From assembly GCA_037176905.1 (NCBI GenBank), contig JBBBWG010031420.1, positions 1-64,000 on the forward strand: a DNA stretch of 64,000 nt, given 5' to 3'. This DNA is from Azolla pinnata. Lineage: Eukaryota; Streptophyta; Polypodiopsida; Salviniales; Salviniaceae. This document shows positions 9,501 to 23,130 of this stretch, one piece after another. Position 1 is the first letter of the stretch. Each line of letters begins with the position of its first letter. A program made the translations under genes and the position numbers. The notes below the pieces were generated by a model. It was not told where the DNA came from and did not search any database. It saw only the letters and a list, made by a program, of their open reading frames with translations.

Positions 9501-11386
9501 CACACATCAAGTGGCATCCTAGAAAACATGTGAGTGAACCTGAAGACAGATTTACGCATGGTCTTCTGTTTTTCACCCACTGATAGCTTTGAGAAAGCCT
9601 CCAACCTTTGTATCTCATTAAATATGCAATAACAACTGCAGGCGACCTGACAAAAGCAAACACAGCCATGTGATGTGGTCATCATTATAACAAAAATTTG
9701 ATACAAAATAAATGAATGACCTTAGTTAGATTACCTGTTTTGCCCAGACATACAATGAACCAAAATACGTGCATTTTCTAATCTGCTTTGTTCTGCACAA
9801 AAAATTGAAGAGATCCTTTACATGTAATTACAGAGAGTGAAAGTGCTTCCATCTTTTTTCTAAGTGATAAGTGTTTGTGATTCAAGTCACATTTATAAGA
9901 AACACATTTTACGCAGCACCACCACACCATAAGAATCAGCTAACACTTAGTTTGGAGAAAAAATTAAAGGTAATTAATTGCTCAAGGTTCAATATGAAGT
10001 TTGCATACCAATAAACTCAACACATTCATCAAAAGGTAGATTCTGGTCTCCTTTTACGGTTTTGTAAGTGAATGAATTCTTGTAGAGGTTTTGACAAGTT
10101 GGCACCATCTGTAAGACAAAGAATGCATATTAACTTGATTGAAATGACCTTATAGCAGAGAAGACGGTTACAGAAACATATGCCAACTCTAAAAATAACA
10201 TGTAACAGTATTATTACTGATGCGAATGTAAACAAATGACCACCATACGAAATCAATAGATTAATTGATCCACATAGAAATAGAGGTCATCATCATTAAG
10301 TGATCATCATAACCATCATTCCAGATGCAAACAGTTCAACCAGCACAAGCGACAAACTATATCACCGACCCAGATCCAAGCACATAATCATCATTTGTAA
10401 TCAATAATACCATCAGCTAGATACAAGCACATTATTTCATATGCCACTACTGATTTCATGGATCCACATGCAAGTCCATCAGCATTCAATATAGCCACGG
10501 ATATTACTGAGCCATATGAAGCAGATGATTATCATATTTTGATCATCATATTTTGATCATCTATTTCCTCATTTCAGATGCGAGCATAATGATCATCATA
10601 TTTGATCATCTATCTCCTCANNNNNNNNNNNNNNNNNNNNNNNNNNNNNNNNNNNNNNNNNNNNNNNNNNNNNNNNNNNNNNNNNNNNNNNNNNNNNNNN
10701 NNNNNNNNNNNNNNNNNNNNTTTCAGATGCGAGCTTAATGATCATCATATTTGATCATCTATCTCCTCATTTCAGATGCGAGCTTAATGATCATCATATT
10801 TGATCATCTATCTCCTCATTTCAGATGCGAGCTTAATGATCATCATTTCAGATGAAGATGAATCATATCTGATTGAACTGGGCAGATCATCCTCGATGCA
10901 ATCATTGAATGCACCGACACCTCAGAAATAAGAACTCAAATTCCACAAACACGACAATCACCAAAACATCTTCAAGCATAGGGCAACAATGGAAGGATCA
11001 AAAATGAGAGAGAGAAGAGAGGGACAGAGAACGCTTACATTGAGGATGCGTGAAATGCCCTGAGCCTTGAGGAGCTCTGCGCGTGACGCATTGTCATAGC
11101 TACCGAGGTAGAGAAACAAAGGCAGAATTTCCGACGAGAAAACACTTGGTGTGTGATGGTAAGTGGATGACGAGGATGCCGATGTTGATGTCAATAAGGA
11201 CGACGACGGAGAAGATGCAGATGTGGATGATGAGGATGACAATCCTCCAACACTGCCATTGAGAGGGTTTCGTTCTCCGGCCTCTTGAAGGCGATGACCA
11301 CAGATGCCACAAACTTCTCCTTCTTCATATTTGTGATAATGACCACAAATAAAACATGGGTTCTCCCTCTCTCGCTTCCGAACCAT
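6542..11386 (-). CDS. IBR5: IBR5 dual-specificity protein phosphatase
   Basis: Orthologue of Arabidopsis IBR5, a MAPK-directed phosphatase acting in auxin and abscisic-acid signalling. Five exons: 11386-11039, 10108-10009, 9792-9735, 9646-9540 and 6843-6542. Phases agree and give 304 residues (Arabidopsis IBR5 is about 257). The N-terminus RKRERENPCFICGHYHKYEEG carries the family's Cys-rich zinc-ribbon-like start (CxxC…CGICGH). A Ser-rich linker follows (about residues 50-80), longer than in Arabidopsis. The phosphatase domain begins at EILPLFLYLGSYDNASRAEL. The catalytic signature is HCMSGQNR, with the nucleophilic Cys and the P-loop Arg present; the Arg codon is split by an intron. The C-terminal tail is Ser/Pro-rich. 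The last intron is 2.7 kb, far longer than the others, and contains a decayed copia element. Confidence 0.95.
7870..9050 (+). mobile_element. Decayed Ty1/copia retroelement remnant inside an IBR5 intron
   Basis: Fossil on the opposite strand to IBR5, inside its last intron. A Gag-like zinc-knuckle stretch (ECHHCGKKG, about 8010-8045) is followed about 700 bp later by a stretch resembling the copia reverse transcriptase/RNase H junction (about 8714-9030). That stretch includes GRYMERPGKKHW and VALSTTKAES. Integrase and most of the polymerase are missing or unrecognisable. No paired LTRs were found, so the outer limits are approximate. It is clearly broken, with many lesions, and looks old. Confidence 0.75.
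10540..10850 (+). repeat. 49-bp tandem array interrupted by an assembly gap
   Basis: Near-identical 49-bp units, each holding TTTCAGATGCGAGC and two TGATCA palindromes, lie on both sides of the gap, with about three to four units visible. It sits inside IBR5 intron 1. More diverged GATCATCAT-rich sequence extends left to about 10270. The array probably caused the gap, so the real copy number is unknown. Confidence 0.9.
10621..10720. other. Assembly gap (100 N)
   Basis: Exactly 100 unknown bases, the usual placeholder for a gap of unknown size, inside the 49-bp tandem array. Confidence 0.99.
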
Positions 11387-11547
11387 GAATTCCTTCCTTC
11401 CTTCCTTCCTTCCTTCTTTCTTTTACTCTCCTCCTCTGCTGCTGTCTTCTTCCCTTTCTCCTCTGTTCCTGCACTTTTTGGCACTTCTCTCTTCTCTGTG
11501 TTGTTCCTCAGACGGCCCTCTGTAAACTCTGATGATTCTTCTCTGTT

Positions 11548-11599
<52 letters not shown>

Positions 11600-13197
11600 C
11601 CTCTGATCCTTCTTGTTTCTCTTAGTTTCTCTCCAATGAACTGTAAAATAGGAAAAGAAGATGCGATAGAACTCTTCCTTCTTCCTCCTTCTTCTACTAC
11701 CTCTTCATTGCCCTGTTTTTTTTGGCTGCTTTTTGCAGCTTCTTTTGGCCCAGTTTTGCCAGATTCTGGGCTCTAGCGCCCCACATCGAAGCAATCGATC
11801 GGAATGGATTCCAGATTAACAGAACGTTCGATCCGCGTAGCGAAATCGAGTCCAAGGTCAAATGCCTTCTCTTCTGTACTCTTGATTCCTCGGATATAGA
11901 TGGAACGAGCGAGCTTCGTCGACGCATATTGTCGAGGAACGTGGAGTGTGTACATTGTACGCCTCGTCGTATCCCGCACTCCGAAAAATCACACGAGCAC
12001 ATGTACGTTGTTCGTTGCCTCTGCACAGGAAGTGCATGATTCGTGCCTCGCAGCGTTGCTCTTTTACGATGGTTGTAGTCTTTAAGAAATGCAACTCTTG
12101 ACAATTCCAAGCAGAATTTTTCATGGCATCTAACTTCCACAGATGTCGATCCGTGTAGAGTCGAAGAGTTATGAATTCGCCAAACGCCTCTCATTCACTT
12201 GCGTAGAACATTTGATGATGCTTTGGATTCTATCATTTCATGAACTGATTAAGAATCGCTTCACTATTGTGATGCCTCTCATAAACCTTTTCACTATCAA
12301 AGAGGGGCGCCTCAAATTTTACACTAGAAACTATCTCGTCATAAACTGTAGGCAATACCGAATCATGTTTCATCGATGTAAGTTTGAAGCTCCAACTTTT
12401 TATTATTAGAATCATCATTGAGAATAAGCAGCACGAAAAGTGTTTAGACTACATAGTTTCTCTAACGACATTTACTAGTGGTTGTGAACAATGATTCATA
12501 TTTTGATGTTCTAGAAATACCTGATCAAGTTGCTTGGAATCTCTTACAAGTTGTTGTATATAGTTTCCAACCCACACTTAATCGTCCAAGTTCAAACATA
12601 CCATTCGAATCAAACTTTAGAACGATATTTTTTCATTGTTTTATCTACCACAAACAAGATAATTAATCTTCATAAGTTATAGCTCAGGCACATTCTTGTA
12701 TTGGGCATTCCCCTTTCTTTTGCTAACATAGCGTATCAAAGTACCACTCAAAACTTTTCCAAAGAGAAACATAAATTTTACGAAAATGATGCTCCGATAG
12801 ACTGATCAAAGTACCACGCAAATAAGTTTCGGCTGGTGTATATCTACTTACCAATCTTAAAAAAGCTATCCTTTCCATGCTTTTGTGGTGCATGCATGAT
12901 TGAAAAGGTTGATGGCCTGCCCACTTAATTAAGACTCAATATCCAAAACTGAGATCAGATTAGCATGCAACAGACTCCAACATTCCAAAATGAAGCCAGT
13001 TCATTGTTGGATAGATTAGGGTATGGAAGAATCAGATCAGCTTTTAATCATACTGTAAATTGTATATACAAAGGAACAGAAAAGACCCATGTGGGGGATA
13101 CATAAAATGAATGTACCGAGTCAATTGCATGAAATTGTAGCAGGCATACCTTAATGGATATATCAATGTAGCAATTTAAGTAGGTTATTCCCAAATT
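11387..13197. other. IBR5 5' leader/promoter and ISE2 downstream region
   Basis: About 1.8 kb between the IBR5 start codon and the ISE2 stop codon, both genes on the minus strand. The IBR5-proximal part is pyrimidine-rich on the plus strand, with TTCC repeats (11391-11415) and a CT microsatellite. The rest is AT-rich without recognised coding sequence. Confidence 0.55.
11551..11597 (+). repeat. CT (GA) microsatellite in the IBR5 leader
   Basis: A perfect run of about 23 TC units, read as GA on the IBR5 strand, 165-211 bp upstream of the IBR5 ATG. This is a common place for GA repeats in plant 5' UTRs and core promoters. Confidence 0.9.
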
Positions 13198-16100
13198 TCA
13201 TGTTATGAGTTCACTTATCGGGCTTCTGTCCATGACATCTGCTGCAGTGGCAGCTGTCTTGCACAACAATGGATCCGCATTTGGTACCGATGGCACCTGC
13301 ACAAGCAGTAAATCCATAGGCAATTAATTATCTAGAAAAAATAGAGTTCAAATGGAAAATAGTTGCAAATAGAATTGGGAGACAAAAGCTTCCAGGCATA
13401 ACATTTTTCTTGAATCTTCACTAACAAAGATTTCCATGCGATGTTTTTATTAAATTCATTCATACAAGAAAGCCGGAATATACAGTTTTAATAAAATAGT
13501 ATTTGTATAGCTGCTGCCCAAGAGAGCATACAATTGTTCTTTCAGAGGTGGATGCACATCTGTGAAAATGATTAACACTCACGGCTACCATGGGAACTTG
13601 GAAATGAAGACTTTATCTGGATACTTTTTTTGTTTCCCTAAATTAACAAATCATTGTAAAAGAAAATGGATCATAATGGGAAACCATACCTGTGCAAGGA
13701 GATCAATTGTGCGCCTCAACAGTCGAGCAAGATCACCTTCATCCATATTACAGCCCATCATCAACTCTTTCCATGTCACACCAGAAGCCCAAGCTTCTAC
13801 CAAACCCGCTAATTGATCTTCCAATTCACAAGGTATCTGAAACAACATTGCACGACATCCTTAACTTCTGATCTTTTGCTCAAACACATCCACATGAAAT
13901 AAATCTATACAATACATACCATCACTTTATGCTTGTTTTGCACGTCATATAGCCATTTCCTTTTCTCTCTTAGTAAATCAATCACCTTTTCAACATCCCC
14001 CGAAGGTCGATATATATCACTGTACCATCAACATTGTTAATCCACAGAAGAAGACAATTGACACAATATGTGAAGGTATTAACACAATATACACTTGTTT
14101 CCAAAAACTGTGGAAAACCACCCACTTCTCTTTTAAATCCCCAGTACCCCTCAAATAGCATTTTGAAATCATAACAAATTCGGAGGGAGTTGATCAAGAT
14201 TGAGAGAAACAACAAAAATCTTAGGACATTGACAGAGTGATTTCCTATATTTTTCTTCAAATGTTACCTCGCTCCCATTTGAGGACGGATCTTCACACCC
14301 TCAGAAACAAAGGTCGCACAGACTGATGCAAATTGAGCAGGATTTAGTTTATTTAGATAAGTTTCTGAGAAAGCCATTGCCAGCCATAGTTCATTCACTC
14401 CCCGTAAAGAAGCAGCAGCTCTGCCGAGCGGCAGCATCTCATGAGTCTGAGGCATGATTGCATCTACTTCCTCAAGAACCTTGACAACCTGACATATGTC
14501 AGCAGAATCAGCAAGGAGACAAGCATTTGTAGCAAAACCATCGAAACGCAAGTAATTACACACACTATTTTCAAAGAGGAAAAAGAACAATTAATTATAG
14601 AAAATATTTGATATTAACTTGAAAAGAGGCTGTCAGTTAGAGGAAACCTTCAGCTATCAGTCAAAAGGGAACGGAAAACCCTCAGTGAAATTCTCTAGTG
14701 CATGGCAAACAAAAGCAATAATAATGTAATACATTACCTGAAGAAATTCTTGCCATCCAGTAGGCTGCATTTCATTAACTCTTGCAGCTAATTTTGACCT
14801 CTTTGCCTTCAGCTTGGCTATCTTTGCATCCCGTAATTTCGTCTGTCCTACCATATTCCAATATTCTTTGCTTGCCCTTGTTGCTTTAATTTCTTTCCTA
14901 ATCCGAGCTACTTTTCTACGTTGTTCTCTGTGTGTCTTTACAGCATTAATTACCTCTTCAGGCATCTAAAACCAGCAAAAAAACGAGTAGAGGAAAAAGA
15001 GTTTCAAAGCTCGGGAGGAAATTCGCAATGGTAATGCATAAACACCACTTTGCAGAGAATACATAAATATGTATAGATATGAATATTACCAGTGAGCTTT
15101 CAGTTTCATTCTCAGTAGGGATATTCATACTCCAAGACCATGTGTCCAAGGATCCGTTCAATGCCCATATATGAGTTAAATCACCTTTCCCAGATTTCCC
15201 AACCATCTCCCATGGTTCCATTTGACTTGGAAGTTTGTGCGTTAGGATATCTCTGACACTCTCCTTGAAAGCATCACTAACCACAGAATGGAAAATGTTG
15301 TGGACAGCTGTGGCACTGAATGCATACCAGAAGTTATCTGACCCAAGTCCTAGAAAAAGAGGATCTTTCTCATTCAACTGTGTCTCATCAACGCTTGAAT
15401 TTTCTACATCTTCATGTGAGTTAGGATCCACCTGGGACAAATGAACACAGAACTTATTAACAAGTGTAGGCTCTTAAACTCTTATACAATAATTGAAGTG
15501 AATCGCAAATTTATATGCAGGTACAGAAAAGCAAGCAACACATTTGGTTCACCTATCTCACAAATTGATAGTTCTCAATACAACTTGAACTGTGCATTCT
15601 AAGTTGTAGTAAGAAGCGCACCAAGTTATAAATCCTATAAATTATTCTTCGTCTCCTCACCCATGATTAAGAGGAAACAATTTAGAGATAGAATTTACCA
15701 ATGCACCCTGTCTCAAGAAGGATGGATTTGTAAGCAGGCCAATGCACATAACCGATATTGTTGTCTCATTTCCACTATGGAAATCAACATATGATAAACT
15801 GAGAGTCAGATACTCATTTTTTCCAAGAGCGTCCTGAAGAACTGGCTGAAGTAATAAAACCTTCTTTTGATCCGATTGATTTTGTAGTACTTTCAGGATA
15901 TCTTTTTCCGCCTGGATGTAAAAGAATACAACTTTATTCAGATCACCAGATATAATCTTGTAGTAATCATTCAAATTTGGCAAGGAGAAACCTTGATCTT
16001 TTCTTTTAACACCATGTACTCCTTTATTTCCTCCTCCGAGACCACATTTTTAACATCTGCAATCTCCATATTTTGCAATTGGGCAATCCTATCATCAAGC

Positions 16101-19100
16101 CTTTCAATCTCCTCCAATGCCTCCACTTTTACTTGACTTCCTACATAATTACCAAAACTTTGTTCAATCAAAGCACGGGCCTCTTCTAATGTTCTCCCTT
16201 TCCTAAGCACTTTGCCATCAGGTGATCTCATGCTCTGTCAAACCAAACAAAACAATTGTAAAAATGTGCATGAACCAGCATTGGAATTGGATGACTAGCA
16301 TACATAAATATTCAAACTAATAGAAATCCGGAAGGACATTGAAACGTCCCGTGCTACTTACAAAGAGCTAAATTCTATGGTCTCACATATGTCACAAATA
16401 GTTTAGAAACATTGAAACGAGTTTTTTGCCAGTAAACTTAATTGAATAAAAGGTGCAATTTGGGTTTCTGTTATCTGATCAAAGTAGCAGCAAATTGCAC
16501 CTGAATAAATGTTTCTTTTTGTATTTACATACAACGGAGACTTGTAATTTTATTATCCATCACTCATCATTCTTATGCCTCATAAAGAGAGCATACGGTA
16601 ATTTCATAATGAATATATAAATATGTGTGTATATATGTATGTTCAGAAGACCAACATATAGTCCAAACAGGTTTATAAATATTGTAAATATGTATGTTCA
16701 GAAGACCAACTTATAGTCCAAACAGGTTTCCAAATAACGAGAGATTCCTGATGGAAAGCTGTCCAAATGGAGCATTTTCAAAATATCTCAAATGTTGCGA
16801 TCCTACTTTCTAACCACCGGAAATGACAAAACTATAAATGTGGTTTTATTCAATTTCAGGGAGGGAAATAAATACGATGCCATGCGATGGAACATGCTAA
16901 ATGGGAGAAATAAACAATAATATAAGGGCTTTCAACTGATTCATTGAAACTTGAAGAAAAGCACATACTAACAAACGATTAAGAACCACGAAAAAGTTGC
17001 AAACTAAGAAACAAGAGGATCTGGGCCATCAAGAAAACATACCGACAAAAGATTAAGAACCATGCCATAAGAAGCTGCAAACTGAGAAACAAGAGGATCT
17101 GGGCCAGCAAAGAGCAATTTGCATGCTTCTTCTGCTCCTTCAAACGGTGTTTGTACCAACACAACATGACCACGTTCATCTAACCCCCTCCGTCCAGCCC
17201 TACCAGCCATTTGAAGCATTGAATTTGAGCTGAGAAGTTCATGACCTGTATCACCTCTTTTGCTTAGTGATGAGAGTACAGTCGATCGAGCTGGCATGTT
17301 GATACCTGCTGCCAACGTCTCTGTTGCAAAAACAACTTTAACCAATCCTTTCTGGAAAAGCTCTTCAATGAACGTTTTCCATAATGGTAGGCAACCAGCA
17401 TGGTGAGAAGCAAATCCACATAGAAGTGATGATATCGATGACTCTCTTACAGCATCAGGATGCTCTTTCCTAAAATTTGTCAAGGCTTTGGAAACCTGTT
17501 GCTGTTCATCTTCTGACAATAATTGGATATTTTGCACATATTGAGCAGCTGTATCACATCCTTTACGACTAAAAATAAACCAGATAGCTGGCAGCATTCC
17601 TTTATATTTCAGTTGCTTCAATGTTTCTTCCACTCTAGGGACCTTCAAAAAGCCATTAAAGAGATGCAGTAAATCTATTGCCATAAATTCCATGAGTTAT
17701 AACTTTTTGGCCCATTTGCATGGATGTATTTGCACGCTAGACAAGATTCTCAAAATTAGAATGTATATTATGGTGGTTTAATGTGGAGTATGAGAATAAA
17801 GAAAGAACGAAAAGAAACTTACACCAACAAAATGTGAGGCATGCAGTCATTGCGGTTTCATTTGAGGTGCAATTGGGCACAAGCCAACATGACTTTACAC
17901 CACTGACGAAAACATTGCGATTTCCACAAATTTTACTGACTGAAACCCTATTCCTGAGTTCTTAGCCAAACCAATAAACGCTAACTACATCAAAAATAGC
18001 TGATCCCTGACATCTTAACACAAAGTTGTGAATGGAAATGATTCCAAGTACAGCTAAATTTCTTACACTAAAATCAACACTGCATATTCATGTCTTTGCA
18101 CTTCGCATGTCCTGGAGTCTCACTGAATTAATCTGGGTAAGACATCTCCAACCTAACAAGCTAATGAAAGTGAAAGCTCTCAATTCGTGGATTTCAGATG
18201 ACGTCTCATTTACAGATGAACCACAAGAAAGCTTCAAATATATTACAGAAGGATTTATACACCAAATGAACATAAAGATCAACAATAAGAAAGAAAACAA
18301 ATAAGAAATAAGTACAAGTACTCTCCTAACCTGTCTACGCCTGAGAAATTGCATTTCATCCTCGGATAAGGTAGCAGGTTTAACTATTTCTCCGCTCCTA
18401 CGCTGTCGACTTTTAATGACCTTACTCCTTTGGCCTTTTCCACTCCCTTGATCTGTATAGCTATTAAAACCTGTATTATAAGCATTATAACTCCTTCCAC
18501 CACCTTCATCCGGTAGATACCTAGCCAATGACAGTCTCCTACAAAATCAATATCATCATGCTGTTAGATAATCAATCACATGATATACTTTGATTTACGC
18601 ATTAGTCATCGTCATAAGGCCAGATACAGTGCTTCATCATGTGCTAATTATACTTGAAAGTTTGTAAACGAAAAAAATTCAGTTTCTTCAGTTCTTTAGA
18701 AAAATAGATAGACATTGACAAGAACAGATTTAACAGCTTCCAGATCTAACAGACAAATAAATAGAAAACTCTATTTTATGAGTCAAATTTCGTCATATCC
18801 TACTACGAAAATTGCAGCTACGCCATCCAGGAACTTAAAGCGAAGCTCTTTCCAAGTCCCAAACACTTTCATACAGGTCTTTTACTCAACATTCTTAGAG
18901 GATAATTCAGCAGCAGAACCATGCCTGCATATGTACTTAACATGGAGAAATCGTTTTAGTGTACGTGTTTCTAGGGTGGATCAATCAAGGAAATAAAATT
19001 CACCTATTCATCTCTGTGGCTTCGTCATTCAGTAAAGGTGACAGTGAATAGCGAGTAGAGAAATGCCAACTCAAAGGCACAGGTCTTCGCCTTGAAGTAA

Positions 19101-22100
19101 CTAATTCAGTAGGACCATGCACCTACAGAGAACAACTAGAGATAGAGAACGTTAAGTCAATCATGATGAGCTTTCACAAATGCAAGAATAGTGTATGTTT
19201 CTAAAAGATTCATATGCAGAAATTAACCTGACCAATCCAGCCAGCAAGCTCTTCAGCATTTGCAACAGTTGCAGAAAGGCAAATAAGTTGGACGTTCTTA
19301 GGACAATAGATGACCTGCAGAGAAAGCATTTTTCAGATTATTAGTAAAGAAATTGCGCATCTCATGAAAGAAATGATACTAAGCAAGCATACCGTCTCCT
19401 CCCAAACAGTGCCCCGAGAAGTATCACTAAGGTAATGAACTTCATCAAGCACAATTGCAGAGACGTTATGCAATTGATCTCCTTCTTTATATGTCCCAAT
19501 GCTGCAAGCAACAAACAAAAATCCCAAACAAAGTGTCCTGTTATTGATGGCACAGGAGGTGAAACCAACTAAAATTCAAGCAGATATCTCATCTTATTTT
19601 CATACATTTTAATGTATTCGAAAGAACATAAGTTGCAAGTGCCAAACTTCCTAACCTTTTCTTTGTGAAGAATTATATATACCAATTATGTAGAAACTGA
19701 TGAAGTATTTACTCCTAAGCATAAGTATGAAAAGACGATTTAGTCGGAGTTTGTATGGAGACGGCCAAGTTTTGTGATATGGTTGCACAACTCAGTACGG
19801 GATCCTTATAAAACATAGATAGGAAGGGGGAAACCAAAAATACAAAAAGGAATACACCTTCAATAGATCATCTTGTTCTTAACGAACATGGTTGAAGGCT
19901 TGAAACCTCATCATAACACTCCTTGCATCCTTCTCCACTCACCTTAGATTGATCACAACCATCTCCCACTCCAAACCTTGGTTCTAGACATGCTTGGACA
20001 ATTCTCTTACACAACATCCAGAGAACTTGATGCTAACGTGTAGCAAGGAAATAAAGGCATTGAGGCTAAACAAGACACAGCTCCGGATGCAGATACAGCC
20101 AAAGAAACAAAAGAAACGAAGAAAAGAAGAAAAAAATGGTAACAGAAGATAATTTGTTACTCTTGAAAAGTATGTAATGAAGGTTTTGTTGATTTTTTCT
20201 ACCCTTTTTTGTTTCCGTTTTCTAAACTTCAATGTAAGGATTCCTATAGATAGGAAGGAAAAAGAAGTAAAAGAAGATTTTCATGCGGAAACTATTTTCA
20301 AAACTTCAAATAGTCTCTTTTAAATGAAGGACTTGATGAATATAAACCTGTTGCTCGGGCATTAACGAGTAACCACATGGCGTTCATTCCTTAGTTTACA
20401 TTTTGAGTGAATCTCTATTATCTAAATGCTAAATCTTTCAGCATATGATTGGTGTTTCATTGGCAACTACATTCCTTCACAGATTAGAGATACAAGGTCC
20501 AGATCTTGGTTTGCTAATAAAGTTACACTATGTATGCATAATGTTATACTATAGACACTCGTCTTGATGTTACTTCTTTCAAGAAAATGATTTGCAATGG
20601 AAATTTTTCTTGATGTGTGATAAGATTTGCACCATGTGCCAAAGGGCAACACAAAAACACTAAGGCATGCATCCTGCCTATATTACTAACTGCATGATGA
20701 ATAAATGTGCACTTCATTAACATAAAGAAATATGCATGGTTTGGGACAAATAAGCAACTCACAGACATTTGATAAAGCATATTGCGTAATATTTCTGTGG
20801 TCATTATCAAAATTGATGCATCTCTATTCACTGCTGCATCTCCAGTCAGAATTCCAACGTTCTCTTCTCCAAAGATGTCCCTGAAATGTTCATGCCATAA
20901 ACCAATGAACACCCGCCGGAAGAATTTCCTATGTACATCTCTTAGAACAACAAAATACCTGAATTCACGGAATTTTTGATTGGAAAGAGCCTTCAACGGT
21001 GTAGTATAAAATACTCTTTTCTGCATTGCAAAAGATGCGGCAGCAGCACATTCAGCGATCAGAGTTTTCCCACTACTGGTAGGAGCACAGACAACTACCG
21101 AGGAGCCATTCAAAAATCCTTGTATAGCCAATCTCTGCACAGATGCATGCAGCCACATTAAAGTCATATGAACAATCTGAGTTCTGTTAATCATGCACTT
21201 TTTAGAAGAAAACATATTTGAAAATCTCAATTTTATGTGCTGCCACTTGTTTCAGCTTGGTCGATCAGTACACCCTCATTGTTCATTCCAAGAACCAATA
21301 CATCATACATTCTACAAAAATTACCACACAAGAATTGAATACTGTGAACAAAGAAGCACCTGAAATTTGTCAATGCGGAAATCATACAGCGCAGAAAGAT
21401 CCCCAGAAGTTATTTGGAATTCTGGATCCTCTCTTTTTCTATTGCGAAGCTCGTGCACTTTTTGCCGCATTTCTGCTTTTCTATCAACAGCAAACTCATC
21501 GCCACTGAGAGCATCTTCTCTTTCCTCTTCTTCTATTTCACCCTCTTCCTCAGAGTCTTCTAGCTCGAAAAATTCTTCCAGCATGACATCATCAACTATT
21601 TCATCTTCATCATCATCGTCATCATCGTCATCATCACTGGCATTTCCATCATCCTCATCATACTGATCCTGACATGATACAAAATCATGAGAATAGCAGA
21701 CAAACAAAGTGAATCCAGCAGACCTTCTGTCAGTTTCAACCAGAATTTGTTTCCCTTTTAGTGCAATTTGATCGACTTCTTATTCATGATATCAACTGAA
21801 GACGCTGAGAAATATATTGCAAATAAAAGCATGAAATAATAGGAATTGTAGAGTTCTGAAAACCTAGACTTACTACTGTGTCTCCGAGTTAGAGAGGGTA
21901 AGGGTGGTTACAAAATGGTAATTGAAGAATCATCTGATGGTTGTGAAGTTAACGATATTATTCCACCCAGTCCTGAACTTACCATTTCAGAAGGTGGATC
22001 TGTTAAGGTCCATCAGCCATTGACTAATTATCCTAACATGGGTGGTTGCTTTTCTTACTTAAGTTAATACATCTGTTAAGCCGCCCTGGTCCTTGAAATT

Positions 22101-23130
22101 TTCTATCTTTTCTTAATTAAGTTAATACAACAAAATTAATCGATGTTAGGAAACATTGTTCATATATCAATTTAACTTTGTTCTTATCGTAAACATTTTT
22201 ATCCAAATTAGCATAAATCACTACCAAAAACTCGGATGAAGATAGCAGACATTGTATAAATATTTTCATCAGAAAGTCCAAATTTTATTTGTGTTTCACT
22301 CTTTTCCTCAGATTACTGATGATGCATGAGGAAATGAAACGTCTGATACTATAGAAGTGTGACAGAAACTTGGGATACTTCTACCTAGTTTTGTTTCCTC
22401 TATAAATACGATCAACCATGGTTTTATCCTTTGAGCTGTATTTTAATGCGATCAGAAAGCTCGGTGAATGTCGTGAATCAAATAAAAAATTGCAGTTTTT
22501 GAATGACTTTGTATGAAATATTTTCGTCTGAATGATAGTTTCAAGTGAAAACAATCGACGTAACACAGAAAAATACCAGAAATCTGTACAGGTCAAGATG
22601 AAAATTTATACGGTTTCAGTGGATATTCCGAATTCTTTAAACAAGTTACTGCCAACAGATAACCTATGCTTTCATGAATAAGCATCACAACATTACGGGT
22701 ACTGAAACCGATTTTTTTCAATATTTCTCTAAGAACAAATAATAATCTGCAAGTTGGCCATTATTTATCTGTATATTACCAAAGACAGAGAATGCACCTT
22801 TTTCCCGAACACAGCCTGATTGGATACTGCCGTCTCGCTTGTAGATAACGTGTTCGAGCTGGGGAACATCGCATTTTGCGAAAGAAGCGAAGTCCATCGT
22901 CTGCTTCGGATTCGTCCTTTCCCTTCTTCCACTTCTTTGTCCGAGGTGAGTCTAGCGAAGAGCGGGGGAGGAGGATAACCGAGGAGGAAGAAGAAGAAGC
23001 GACGGTGACGGCAGGCCGACAAAGACCGAGACGGCAAAAGCCTGTGGGAAGAAGACGAAGAAGAAGAAGCGTACGAAGGAAGGAAGGAAGGAACGCAGCG
23101 ACGATCGCAGGCGCAGAGCGAGGCGGCCAT
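13198..23130 (-). CDS. ISE2: ISE2-type plastid DEVH-box RNA helicase
   Basis: Orthologue of Arabidopsis ISE2/EMB25, a chloroplast RNA helicase needed for plastid RNA processing, embryo development and control of plasmodesmata. Seventeen exons: 23130-22798, 21668-21360, 21134-20959, 20880-20767, 19501-19393, 19314-19228, 19122-19004, 18538-18331, 17642-17043, 16234-15992, 15911-15699, 15431-15090, 14965-14738, 14488-14268, 14019-13920, 13836-13690, 13296-13198. All phases agree, giving 1215 residues (Arabidopsis 1171). The N-terminus is Ser/Arg-rich, transit-peptide-like, then strongly acidic (about 115-160). Helicase motifs: APTSSGKT (231-238), DEVH (330-333), [17 protein letters not shown] (590-602) and [10 protein letters not shown] (629-638). 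The C-terminus has the Ski2/Mtr4-like domain ([16 protein letters not shown]). The exon 4 donor (GTCTGT) was chosen by phase and is the weakest junction. Confidence 0.95.
16634..16731 (+). repeat. 55-bp direct repeat in an ISE2 intron
   Basis: Two near-identical copies (about 41 matched bases, starting TATGTATGTTCAGAAGACCA) begin at 16634 and 16689, in the intron between ISE2 exons 9 and 10. Confidence 0.85.
16974..17106 (-). repeat. ISE2: Tandem partial duplication of the end of ISE2 exon 9
   Basis: The 3' end of exon 9 with its splice donor (about 17043-17106; ends [12 protein letters not shown]…LLS) is followed in the intron by a second, diverged copy (about 16974-17035) that still reads GPDPLVS. 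Period about 71 bp. The functional exon must end at the first copy to keep phase with exon 10, so the second is a non-coding relic of the host gene. Confidence 0.8.
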
